NCBI GenBank assembly: GCA_013396655.1
Contig: WBMV01008365.1
Location: forward strand, 62,001-126,000
Direction: 5' to 3'
Origin: Campylorhamphus procurvoides
Taxonomy: Eukaryota > Chordata > Aves > Passeriformes > Dendrocolaptidae
DNA length: 64,000 nucleotides
Positions 52,700 to 64,000 of the stretch are shown here, in pieces. Each line of letters opens with the position of its first letter. Within the stretch, counting starts at the first letter, position 1. The position numbers were made by a program, and so were the translations under genes. The notes below the pieces were generated by a model. The model was not told the origin of the DNA. It searched no databases and saw nothing but the letters and a program-made list of their open reading frames with translations.

Positions 52700-55600
52700 A
52701 CTATTTTATGTCACTGTTTCTCTTTCAGCAAGCAAGTTTTCTATACCCCAGGCCCATAGCCTGTTGAAATATTCCAAAGCAAATAAAACAAAACAAAAGT
52801 ACACTAGTTACACAGGGGGTGGGTCTATACCCTGTGTACAAATCAAAGGTCCACCTTCTTCCAGCTTGTATTTGTTAAATGGTCCAAAGAGATTCAGTAT
52901 TCTTTTCAACAAACTACAAGAAGAATGAACATATTTGATGCCTGAAACATCTATTTGGGACAGAGTCACCAAGGAGAAGGATAGCACACAGAGCTGCAGA
53001 AGAAGATCAGAAACGAAGAGTTCCCAAAAGAGGACATTTGACCTCTCTAGGACATTTGACAGAACAAAGTCAGGGAGGAGCTGCTGACTACCCTGATATC
53101 CTCTAAACACACACTGTACATACACATACAGTGAGGTTTGATCTGTTTGTGTCAGTCATCCAGTGCGAGCAGAACTGGCACAGCAACAGAGGAGCAGAAG
53201 GCAGCACAGACCTTGAAAAGCCTGAAAGAAAACTCACAAAAGGCACAAAGTCTGCCACCCATTTTATGTGCTTCATCAGTTCACTGACTTTCGTGTACGC
53301 TCTTCTTCACCTGGGCCCTGAAAGGAGCTCAAATATTATTCTTTACCAATAACCAAACAGTTATTAAAATTAGGAAATTGAAGTTTTTCATAAAGCAGGC
53401 ACCCTAGGAAGTCTATCCTATCCCATTTCATTATTCTCCCTGATCCTCAATAACTAGTCTGAACACAGTGCTGCTTTGCAGAGCTTATTGCTCTGGTGTC
53501 ACCCCAAAGCAACCAGCCTATGGCTTTCAGGTGCTCTCTGATTTCCAATTGTAATAAGAGAGTCCTTTCTGGTATTCTTGTGTTGCTAAGGAATACTCAG
53601 TTCTTATCCCAGCCTGAAGTTTCTTACCACAGTCATATATTCCCTAGGACGAATACATTAATTAAAATGTCACTGTGCCATTTCTTTCTGCATGAGACAT
53701 GGTTTTCATTTTAAGAATGCAGCAACAAGGTGGAAGAAATGCATAAGTAGTCTGTGGGAAGATAAGAGCATTACTAATTACATCTTCCACCTGCCTGCAA
53801 TCCTGTGATACTACTGAAATGTAAGCATGAGATCCAACACAAGCAATGGGCTGCAAATGCCCAGCACTGCTCAGCTCCCCCTGTTCCAGTGGAACCAATT
53901 TGGATGACTTTAAGAGTTGTTCATGCCTTTCAGCCCACAGTCACAAGGCTTGGACAGAAGACAAAGATTGATTTAATGGAGAATGAATGTAATGCTCTGC
54001 AAGTAGCTTAGACTGCACCAATTAATCAATTACCCAAGTACCTTCCACTTTAATACATTCATTACTATTCTAATCTTTAATCAGCTGCTTGTCCCACATA
54101 TTATGAGGTTCCTGCATTTGTCTGTAAAGAACAATATCCCCTTTGCAAATGAAAAACACCACTTCCAGTGCCAAACATGAAAAATTGGAACTGTGTTTGC
54201 CACTGTATAATGTGAACAATCCTGTAACTAACAACTTACAGGCCATGCTGGCACTTGTGGCTTTGTTTGATACACCTGTTAAAAATATTTATTGAAGATT
54301 AGTAGCAGACACTGATCTGAAGAATGTTTTTACCTTCATATCCCAGCTTGGCACATGCAACTGAAACTGATACAAGCAGCTACTGAATTTCCTACAGTCA
54401 GAAGTCTTTCAAGCTGTGATTTATTTTTATGTTTTAAAAAGAAGGAATAAAGTTTGCAAACTGTTTGCAACACCTCTGAGCCTTTAGTTGTATTGCTTCC
54501 TTCTCTCCCCCTTCTTCTAGCTCTAGTGCAGGGCAACTCCATATCCAGAGGATATGGCCCTTTAAACCTGGAAAACCTCTTCCTTGGCTTTAATGGGTGT
54601 CAGAGTATATCCATAACACTGTTTTAATTTTGTGATTCAATTAAACTATAAACTGAGTGACCTGTATGTGACTTCTACGTCTATCAGTCCCTTTGCCCAC
54701 ATAGGAATTCCGTCTAATTGTTCCCATACAGGAGAGTTTCTGCCAGAAAGTTCTCTGAATGCCCAGCACCAGTCAGGAGCTCAGAAAGGTCTTTCTGTAA
54801 GACCCCATCTCCATCAGTGTGCCATGAAGGAGTCCTGGTGACCAGAGGGTGGGGTGGGGGAGGAAAAGTGAGATCTCAGATTGAAGGTAAAAGTGGATCA
54901 AAAATTACCTGCATTAGTGAAAAAAATGTGCTTGTTGATAACAAGCATAGTGTTGGATGGGTGTACATACTTTGCTATCAGGCCTTTCATCAAGAGCCAG
55001 AGGATTTATTCTTCAGGCATGAGAGATGGAACAGCTTAAAATGGTCAGTGACCACAGAAAGGATTAGCACATTATTATCTCTTTAATCCACAACATTTAC
55101 TTTTTCAGGATTTGTTGGAGCTAATACAAAAGTGATTAGTGTTCTGGTTTTGCCAAAGTAAGAGGTTGTTTACAACTCCATTCCCACACATGGCCTGTAA
55201 TAAACGGACAGTACTGCCTGAAAAGTGGCCAGCAACAGAAAATTTCATCATCTACACAGTATTCATAGAAATAGAAATGATTTGTGCCAATAAGCCAAGT
55301 AAGTCCCAATAAGGGCCTTCTAAAAGTAAACTATGTTACATTATCCCACCCTACAAGCACTCGATAAAAGGTGGTGTGGAAAGTTCTTCAGCTTTCTGGC
55401 TTTTGCTAGACATGTGCTATTTTTACAAATGTGGGATATGCCAGGCCCCAGCATTCCAGGATCTCAGTCAGCCCCTGAGACATCATGACTAAAAAATGCT
55501 GAGATGTTAAAAATAACATTATTTTTGGTATGTGCAGTCCAGCCTATGAGAATTCAGGATTATTTTTCACTTTTGCTCCACACTTGTGATGGCTGGAAAT

Positions 55601-58600
55601 GGATTTATTTGTTTTTAAATGGAAGGTGAAATTCTTAGGCCATCACAAAACTTGAGCACCTAAGGTTTTCAGAGGAATCCTCAAACTGACTTTCACAAAC
55701 CTGTCTATGTAATTTAAGATGTTCAGTCTCTTTTTTCAGAATAGCACGGGAACCTGAGACTTCAGGATTGTGTCATGCCCTTTCCAAACTGGACATGTGC
55801 TCCTAGAATGCATACCATTTTAAAAATTACTTAGATGGCTAACTCCTACTAATTGGAGTTAGATGCTTCTCTGTTTTTAAATATGTGGTCATCAACACCT
55901 TTTGAAAAATAGGGCTTATTATTTTAGATCTTTGGCTTTTGAAAGTCATACTTGACATATTGCCACATTAGCAAAAGAGCAGAAGAAAACTGGTAAGCTG
56001 AAGGGATCAACAGACAGACATGCACAAATAACTAACAAACCAGAAAACCTACTTCTTCCCATCCTCTTCCTTATACTGTTTAAGTATATTTCTGTATTTG
56101 GAGCAGATTTGAAGAAATAGAATTTGTTACACATTAGTTTTTCAAAGGCAGAGACATAGGAATTCCCTTCAGTCTTGCAAATAGCATGAAGCTGTACAAG
56201 GCAAATAGCACAGCTTACTCCTACCAACCCTAGACTGCGATAGCTTTTTCTTGCAGTCCTCTTTCATCTGTTACACGACACAAGCAAGCATACACACACA
56301 GCATCCAGGCAAGATTCTTATTCCACTTGGTATTTGAAAACATACCCCAGGCCTTATGGTATTTGCAATGAATATTTCTTCTAAATCTCTCCAGCATCTA
56401 AATGTTCCTTTCTGAAGCTAAAATTGAAGGATAAGAAATTTAACTGTAGGTTGATTTTGTCAGTTCATTCACCATGAGGCTGAAAGAAAAACAGACAGGC
56501 TTGTGAGAGTTTTCTTTTTGTCCACAGTTTGGACTGCAGATCAAATATGAATTTCTACAGAAGTCTGAAGCAGATTAGGATTTCAGAATGTCTGTTTTCA
56601 TTTAAAGGTTACACCTGTATTGCAATCACAGTATCTCAAGTGGATGTTCTGGGCTGGCTTCAGACCACTTAGATCTTGCACTGTGAACAGTGTGACTTTG
56701 GTAGCAGGGAGAGCATTTTTGGCCCGCAGCCCAAATGTTTACCCAATGTCTGTGGAAGCCTTTGTGGCCTGTGCTGGGTTCCCTCACTCCACCCCAAAGG
56801 CAGCTGAGTCAGGCAGTCAGCGGGGGTTTCAATTCCTGCCTTCTGCAGTGCAGACCTGCACTTCAACACTCCAGGCAGAGCACACAAACACCTTGCACCC
56901 TCAGGCTGCAGAATTTACTAAATTCTTCACATGCTGAGATTGCCACTCTCACCTTTCCCTTGGCCTGGTGTGAGACCCCAAAGGGAAGTATCTCCCTTGA
57001 GCTGGGACTCTGCCAGTTCACTCCACTCTACAGGGCCAGCAGAGGGGCCAGGGAAAGGCTGGAGCTGTTCCTGTAAAGTTACAAAGGATTCCAACTATAT
57101 TTAAATTAGCTGTTACTCCCATTCCTTGTATTCAGCTCATACTTGCATCTCAGTTTCCATTAGGATTGCTTCTTGTAGAGTGAGGCTTTTAAGACAACAC
57201 TGAAAAAGCTCCCACAAGGAATCAGGTAATAGACGTCCCAATCACATGACAGACAGATGGAAAACATGAGAGGAAAACAGTCAGTAACTGCTTGCTATCT
57301 CACCCCCTCTGAACTGCAAAAATTTCTTGGGGAGCTGTGATTTACTCCCCTATTGATCTTGCTACATTATTTTGAAGTGGTTCGTGCCTGTGCTACTTGG
57401 TTGCCTGCTTTGTTTGCCTTATCAGTTTGCTGGGTGATGTATAATTAAAAAAGCCCTGTTTTATCACCTAACTCACAGATCTCTTTAGAAAATACATCAA
57501 GTGTGATAGCAAAAAAAACCCACCACAGTATAAACTTCAACCACTGCAGCTTCCTTGTGCATTTATTGAAACTCTCCCTTCTGGGATGTGTGTCTCTCAT
57601 CAGGAAAGGGTCTGTGCTACAAAAGCCAGTATTTGTTTCCTGGTGACATCTGTGAGCTTGTTGGGAGGCTGGACAATCCTCCACAACCACTCAACATCCA
57701 CCATTCCTAACACAACCTCCCAGGAGGCACTTGGCATGTGGACATAACTCCTGGAGATGGTGATTGCAGATTAGACAATACATTTCTAATCGCTGGGCAG
57801 ACACTCCACAAATGTTGTCACAGAGCACAAACCCTGCACCTCCCCTCACATACATGCCCACGATGCCCAGCCACAGCTGCCGACTGCTCCGGCAACCTGG
57901 AGTCCTTTCTCCTCTCACCTCTTCTCCTGTGTCCCAATATATGTGACACATTTGACGCCACCTCTGTTCTCCCTAACACATCCTTTTTTTGTCTATCAGT
58001 AAATCCTCAGCTGCTGTCCAGGACAACAGCATATCTCCTTTAAGAAGCGATTTCACCCTTCTCTGTTTCCTTCTGAATTCCACTGTATGACTACTACCCT
58101 AGCTCCCCACTCAAAACAATCCCTTTTTCTTCTCCCCCCCACCCCCCCATCTCATGTCTCCTCATCACATCAAATAAAAGCAAATGTTATTCACTTTCAG
58201 GACCTTCCAGAGCCTATCATTCTCTCATACACTATTTATGCCTTCTCCCACCTTCAGTAAGCCTGTCATGCCACCTTTCATCAAATGCAAGATACATTTT
58301 TAAACATCTTTTGTTCTTTCTTCTATGCTGTATTTCAAAGATGTGGACATCCAGCAAGTTATCTCATTGACCTTTCAAATCCTTCCCCTCAAACCTTCTT
58401 TGCCTTCAAACAGAAACGAAACTTGGCTGTCTTGGGAGCTACGGATGTGCAGAACTGATGCTCCATGAGAAGCTGTTCTGCCACCTTGTGTCTGCTTTAC
58501 CTATCTCCTTAGTGGCCTCCTGTCTTAATTACACTGAGGTACTTAGCACAGAGGCTATTGTTTTCACTCTCCTCCTATGAGTTTCTGAGCTGCTACTGGG

Positions 58601-60673
58601 AAGTGCAGCTTACAAATGAGTCTGCTGTAAATGATAACCCTTCGGTTCCAGAAAAGAGTAGCTCAGGTCTACCCATGACCATTTATGAAAGTTTCTATTT
58701 ACTTGCAAAATCATTACTTAAAACAGCAACACTGTCCCTAATTTAGAAATGCCTATGCAGAAACACTTTTCTCAATGGATAAGAGAAAGCTCAAGGTTTA
58801 TTGAGCAATTTTTGCTGTTGTTGCTTAACACTGTCTCATCATCTAAACTTTAGAAATAAGTCCAGTAATCCTATGTAAAAAGCAGGCAAACCACATTCCT
58901 GTGATCAATTTAAGGCTCATAGAACTTATACATCACCAGTTATCACAGCTCAAATGCTGAGCGACAATTTATAAACCACCAACTCAAGAACCTATAGCAA
59001 GCATCTCCCATACCCTATTTTCCATAAGAAATAAAGGCAAACCATGGCCCTCACTGAAGTCCCAGTAAGGGAAGATGAAGGGTTAGGCTTCAATTCCTTT
59101 TGCCACTGTCAGTGGAGCAGAGATTTGGTCACAAGTGTTAGTTTGGGCACTTAAGATTAGCTCTAGGTGGCTGAGATAAAAAGGGCCTGTCAGCTTCACA
59201 GCTGAAAGAACTCTGGTATATGGTACAAAGAGACACCCAGCTCAGGCAAAGCTGAAGACACTGTCTGAGAATGGAAAGAAACATTTGCTTAAGGGCTCTT
59301 AACTGTTCTTGTTTGGCTTGGAGGGCATTAGGCAGGATGCGAGAGAAGTAGTTCCGTAAGCCTTTCGTTTCTTCTCCCTTCTCCAGACACCAGGTAACAC
59401 TGCACCAGGGAGCAAAAGGATTAAACAGCCTTTCTCAAACAGCTGTCTTGCAGAAAGAAGGCTGCTACTACGGTATTTAAGGAATGGTAGTATCACTTCA
59501 AGGTCAAAAATAAGGGTAAAGTTAGGAAGCGACCCCAGCATTACAGTACAAAAGACACCTTTTCTCCTAAGCTATCATATTGCTCTTGGCCATACTAGTA
59601 GCAACAAATAAGAAAGTCCTATTCTTCACACACAGATTGTGTTGGTTTAACTGAAATCAGTTTTGAAGTCAAGCCAGTTCAGCAGGTATGAAATCCCAAG
59701 AGAGTGTACTTAGTGCACAGACATCAATTTAGCTCATCTGAGTTACTGAAGTAGGCTAAATCAATACAAGGCACTTGTAAGTGGATTTAAAAGAACATTC
59801 GTGTGGGGTTTGTTTCAATTTAACATGTTAAGGAGCAATTTTATTTAAAACCAAGTAAGGTTTCTTTGCTGGCTATCATTAACCCCTACATTACAACTCT
59901 AACGATCCACATAAGAAAACACAGAGCAAGGTAGCCCATCCACATATTTTGGAGCAGGCTACCTTCAGTCTTGCATCAGATCCCACAGAAGGTGGATGTG
60001 AAACTAGCCATCAGAACATTGTATCATAAACATCCTATTGCTGGGTCAGTGAAACCACTGTCATGCAATGCCAAAATCATGTGCCAGTGCCAAGGGAGAT
60101 CCAGCGACCTCCTCCAGTAACCTCTGAGATGTTGCAAACAGCACAGCTTCCATCTTCAAAGCTCTGCCTGTGCTGAGTCAGAAGCAGCAAGGAAGCCTTC
60201 TCATGCTGCTTGTGGGTGGACCTCAGACTTGGCTTGGATACCAACAATATGCAAATGGTTTCGAAATGGCCCTGTAAAGCCCTGGCAAACAATCCCTCTA
60301 CCTGGCTGCAGACCAGTGCTTGCCAGGTAACACAGCCCTGGCCTGCCCACACAGCTGTCACTGTGCCATGTAGCAGGCAAACTCACCACCCCACTGGAAA
60401 GAGGAAAGGAAGCTGCAATTGCATTTGTTCAGCTCTCCCCTCCCCTGCATAAAATCACATCTGGGCCCTGTGAAGGTTGTAAAAGGATTCCATATACTAT
60501 AATGCTTATCTGAATTCAACCAGACTGAAGTTAGCCAGTCCCTTCCAGCCCTCCCTTTCTCAGCAACAGGACATTATTTCCACGTCCCAGTTTCTTTCCT
60601 AGGTCTGGCACAGTAAGGTAATCTATCACAATGTGTGTTCATACAGAGAAATTTTATCTCTCTTCAGAAACAG

Positions 60674-60761
60674 CCAAACAAACAAACAAAAAACCAAAAA
60701 CCCCCCTAAAAACCAAACCAACCAACCAACCAAACCACAAAACAAAAACACAAACAACATA
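60674..60761. repeat. G-free AC-rich low-complexity tract
   Basis: About 88 bases without G on the + strand, built of AAAC, AACC and CCAA words, including several CCAA units in tandem. Similar in composition and strand to 3227-3327. A 78-codon frame through it is compositional. Confidence 0.9.
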
Positions 60762-62116
60762 GAGGGCAGCTGTCTCCAGAGAAGATGCAAGGAAGAACAG
60801 TTACTAAATAGGGATGTTGGAGGATATATGCCCAGGTGGCAGGTGCCTCACATAGCCCTCCTGCTGTGACAAGCAAGACACAATCTGTCCCACACAGATA
60901 TCATGGGATGGAAAGTCCCGTGGGCAGAGAAGCACACAGGCAGCACTGCCACTTCTTCCTCAGAAGCAAAGCAGTGAGGTTGGTTAAGCCCCCTGACAAA
61001 GGAGCAACTGCAATTTATGTTTTTTCTATTTATACTAGAGGCTAAATTAGCAGATTAATATTTACTTCCAGCCACTGCTACCAGCCTGAAGGGGAAATGG
61101 AGCAGAATGAGGTCAGCAAAGGTCACAGCTCATTCAACCCATCAGTATCATCAAATATGCTCAGCAGAGCTTTGATTACTTTTCCAAACTTCAACGGTGG
61201 TTTGTGGCAAGACATTTTTTTTAGAAAGGGAAGAATAAAAGGCTAAAACTTAGGCCATGCTAACATATTAATAAATCTCTCAACTAGCAAAACTATTATC
61301 TTTATTTGGGAAGCAGAATGCTTCTGAATATTAAATCAAACCCACTCAGTTCTGAACATCTACAAGTCTTACTCCTGGATGAAATGAGGGCTGCAGTGAG
61401 ATTTATGGAGCTCACACAGGGCTAACTGCACAGCCCATGGGATTAAGCTGTTATGCATTCACAGCCATTAAAATATCCCTCTCAGCTCTTCTTTGACACA
61501 CAAAGAGGAGGATGCTGCCCCTGCAACCTCACCCTATGCATATTTTAGCTTGATGCCTGCTTTTAAGACATCAAGTCTCACTTAAAGATCAGTGCTCCCT
61601 AAAGCAGAAGAGCCTTTGAGTTCAGCCATCTCTGAAGTGTTTCACGATGGTCACCTTCACCTGACGGCAGCTATATAGTGCACACCTGTATCAGCAGGTA
61701 AGAGGGACCACCTGAAGCATGGGTACCAAAAGTAATAGCTAACTCAGCAGGGCCAAAGAAATCCACAGCCATGAGGCCAAAACAGCATCATTTCAGAACT
61801 TCCACATGCCCTATGTGGGCAAAGAAAATTAAAAAAACACACAAGTCCTGATCCACCCAGTTCATGTTGTACTTGGAGGATGCAGAACAATGATCCCTTC
61901 CACCTCTGACTGCCTTTGCTGCTCCCCTGACAAAGCCTCCAAGGGAGTCTCAGACAGCCATGCCGACAGCCCAAGCCATCAGCACTGTCCAGCCTGGCTG
62001 CTGCACCTGTGAGTTCCTGTGAGCAAACACCAGCCAGGGGAAACCCTTGGTAAGGAGGCTCTGACATCCACCTGAAGAGTAGCATATGCTTCCAGTTAAA
62101 GAACTAAGTAAACAGT
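60762..62116. other. Unannotated unique sequence
   Basis: No recognised repeat or exon. A 113-codon minus-strand frame at 61744-62085 lies in GC-richer sequence but has no recognisable domain. Confidence 0.55.
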
Positions 62117-62215
62117 GCTTTGGTCACAGAATTATGGGATATGCTGAGTTGGAAGGGACCCACAAGAATCATGGAGTCCAACCCTCAGACCTACACAGGA
62201 CCATCCCCAGGAGTA
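62117..62215 (-). mobile_element. CR1 LINE 3'-end fragment (antisense)
   Basis: The + strand reads 'agaattatgggatatgctg', then 'agttggaagggacccacaag', 'aatcatggagtccaaccctc' and 'acacaggaccatccccag'. This is the reverse complement of the 3' untranslated end of avian CR1 elements. The fragment is about 100 bp, the typical severe 5' truncation of CR1. Weaker similarity may extend to the right towards about 62350 (AGACTGTCAGGGAGCACC). A 103-codon open frame overlapping it (62120-62431) is not a gene. Confidence 0.8.
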
Positions 62216-63605
62216 AGTGTAAGAAAAACCAGAAGGGTGCTTCCTTCTGGAGGGGGGCAGGTGGGGCAAGAAAAAATTAGGGAGCATGGTATCACCATCT
62301 CAAAACAAAATTCAGTCCTAGTAAGACTGTCAGGGAGCACCAATGCTAAGGATTTTTCAGACTTTAGATGTCCTGCCAATGCTAGTCAATGTCCAACTCC
62401 CCCAAAACATACCTTGTACTTCTTCATTTGACACAAGGCAAAATCTTTTATCAATGCCCATGACCTTCCTGCACAGCCTAGGACACCTGCAGCTGTGTGC
62501 ACTCGAGCTTCCCCACTGAGCACATATGGGACGGGGTGTTTTGCTTTTATCCTCCCTCTATTTTTCTTACCCTTTCCTGCATTACAACTTTTTTATTTTT
62601 ATTAATGATTGACCCACTTCTGCATCACTTTTTTTTGCAACACTGTGCTCAGGATGATGGGATCTTTAACTGGCTTAGGCTTGTAAAGAATTCAAGTATT
62701 AAGGGATGATAACTACTATCTCATGGAAATGCAACTCAGTTAACTCCACCAGAGATGAGAAAGCCATTTCCTGGGCTACACATCCACTCTCCTTTCTGTA
62801 CAATGCTAGCAAAGAGTAATTTCAGCAGGATCTGGACTGGGCCTCAAGCCAGGAGATGAACTCAGTCACAGCCTAAAGCTTGCTGCAAAGCTTGCCACTA
62901 ATTCAGGTGCACTTAGGTGCACATACTCAGGTGCATGTTGTTTTGACTTAGAGACAATGAACCATCATGTTTTTATAAAAGACATTGTAACAACACTAAA
63001 CCAAGGCCACCACTCCAAGATGTAATTTTCCACTCCAGAACCATAGATAGATATACTGGGAGCCAGAATTGGTCATATCACTTAAAAATGAGCAGAGTTG
63101 TACAAAAGTTTGAGCTCTGCATCCAGTGTAACCTCAGAGCGATTGCTACCTGTTCTAGGGACAGCCACAGTGGTCTGACACCAGTAGAGGGGATGAAGCT
63201 CAAACGTGGCAGCAAGCAGTTCCTGAAAAAAACCCAATTTACCCTTCCAAGCAGGCTGTTCATGTTGAACCATGTTGACAGACCTGCACCAAAAGTGGTG
63301 GCTGAGTTGATTAATTTACAGCTTGTTCTGTGTATCTATTTTCCATTGGGCACACTCCAACAACAAAGGAAATATTTTATGACTGATACTGGGATAAAAT
63401 ATGAGAAAGAAAAAACTTTTCAACCTTTTTTAAGGTTTTTTTAAGACTTTTCATTTCCTAGACCACGCAAAGAAGCCAAGACCAGATCCTTCAGTGAGCT
63501 GAAATCCAATAGAAAAGTCAATCTAAACCAGGTTCATTTATTATTGTTCAATTAACATAAAATTATTTTGATTTGTTTGGTTGAAAATATAAGTTAATTT
63601 ATAGA
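62216..63605. other. Unannotated unique sequence
   Basis: No supported gene. AGGTGCA occurs three times within about 35 bases at 62903-62935. The 118-codon plus-strand frame at 63088-63444 overlaps two minus-strand frames and has no recognisable domain. Confidence 0.5.
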
Positions 63606-63673
63606 AGAAAGCATGAAAAGCTGTTAAATACATAAGCCAAGAAAGCAGGAAAAGCTGATAAATACATAAGCCA
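63606..63673. repeat. Tandem duplication, 2 x 34 bp
   Basis: The unit beginning AGAAAGCA and ending ATAAGCCA at 63606-63639 is repeated directly at 63640-63673. Only two substitutions separate the copies (T to G at the ninth base and T to A at the nineteenth). The low divergence points to a fairly recent local duplication. Confidence 0.95.
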
Positions 63674-64000
63674 TACATTTTCATTTTTAAACAAAAAGTG
63701 CCTGGCAATTTCAGCACTTTTCCCTTTGGTTTTTTTCCAACTATTCCTTTCTCATCGAAAGCTTTCCTATCAGACGTTTTTCAGTTTTAGAAAAGTTCTC
63801 AAAAATCTTCCAGTAGCTGAAGCCTAGTGGAAGTCTACACCACACAGGAGGCTGGAGCAGATGAGCAGTAGTCTTGGAAAGAACACCTTGATCCTCTACA
63901 GGTAGACTCAGCGTCTGCATTGTGCCTTCAGATACTCACACCTGAGGTATTTTGGAAGGTGACTGACCCTACAGTCTCTACACCAGTTAAAAAACATCAC
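63674..64000. other. Unannotated unique sequence
   Basis: Nothing recognised up to the window edge. Confidence 0.6.

Larger units (their letters stand above)
44918..60673. other. Unannotated unique sequence
   Basis: No recognised transposon, exon or RNA gene over about 15.7 kb apart from the small inverted repeats listed separately and a C-rich run near 58133-58148. Frames such as 122 codons at 54718-55086 plus and 126 codons at 46767-47147 minus have no recognisable domain and overlap other frames. Confidence 0.5.

Noticed and set aside
63088..63444. 118-codon plus-strand open frame
   Set aside because: No recognisable domain, two minus-strand frames overlap it, and it ends in low-complexity AT-rich sequence.

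Overview
The window looks like nuclear DNA from a bird, most likely a songbird or close relative. Evidence: CR1 LINE fragments with recognisable avian/reptilian 3'-end sequence, several solo endogenous-retrovirus LTRs of avian ERVL and ERVK type, short simple repeats, AT-rich unique sequence and low repeat density. There is no bacterial gene organisation. I found no convincing protein-coding exon, tRNA, rRNA or CRISPR array. Open frames are short, overlap on both strands and show no family resemblance, as expected by chance in AT-rich vertebrate DNA. The window is best read as intergenic sequence or part of a very large intron.

Layout. 1-640 is unremarkable. 641-1560 is a GC-richer block with a CA microsatellite, a C/G-run hairpin and a 10-bp minisatellite. 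3.2 kb holds a G-free AC-rich tract. About 4.98-5.08 kb has a TATA box followed by a splice-donor consensus, a speculative promoter and first exon. 7.84-8.55 kb is an LTR in which 307 bp occur twice on either side of a single N. 10.4-12.2 kb is the main transposon cluster: an old CR1 fragment, an ERVL-type LTR on the minus strand and a short ERVK-like LTR. 18.6-19.3 kb is a probable LTR with a polyadenylation signal. 25.38-25.72 kb is an ERVK-like LTR related to the one at 11.9 kb, followed by a possible further LTR-like piece.

26-62 kb is mostly unique sequence with scattered simple repeats: a TATC/ATCC compound repeat at 38.6 kb, an AT repeat at 44.9 kb and an AC-rich tract at 60.7 kb. It also has a small tandem duplication at 35.8 kb and several inverted repeats, the most striking being a perfect 16-bp stem at 42.5 kb. 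A CR1 3' end lies at 62.1 kb and a 34-bp tandem duplication at 63.6 kb.

No set of genes works together here and I see no new biological system. The most checkable points are the duplicated LTR segment around the N (assembly artefact or a provirus lost in the gap), the perfect hairpin at 42.5 kb, and the candidate promoter/first exon near 5 kb.
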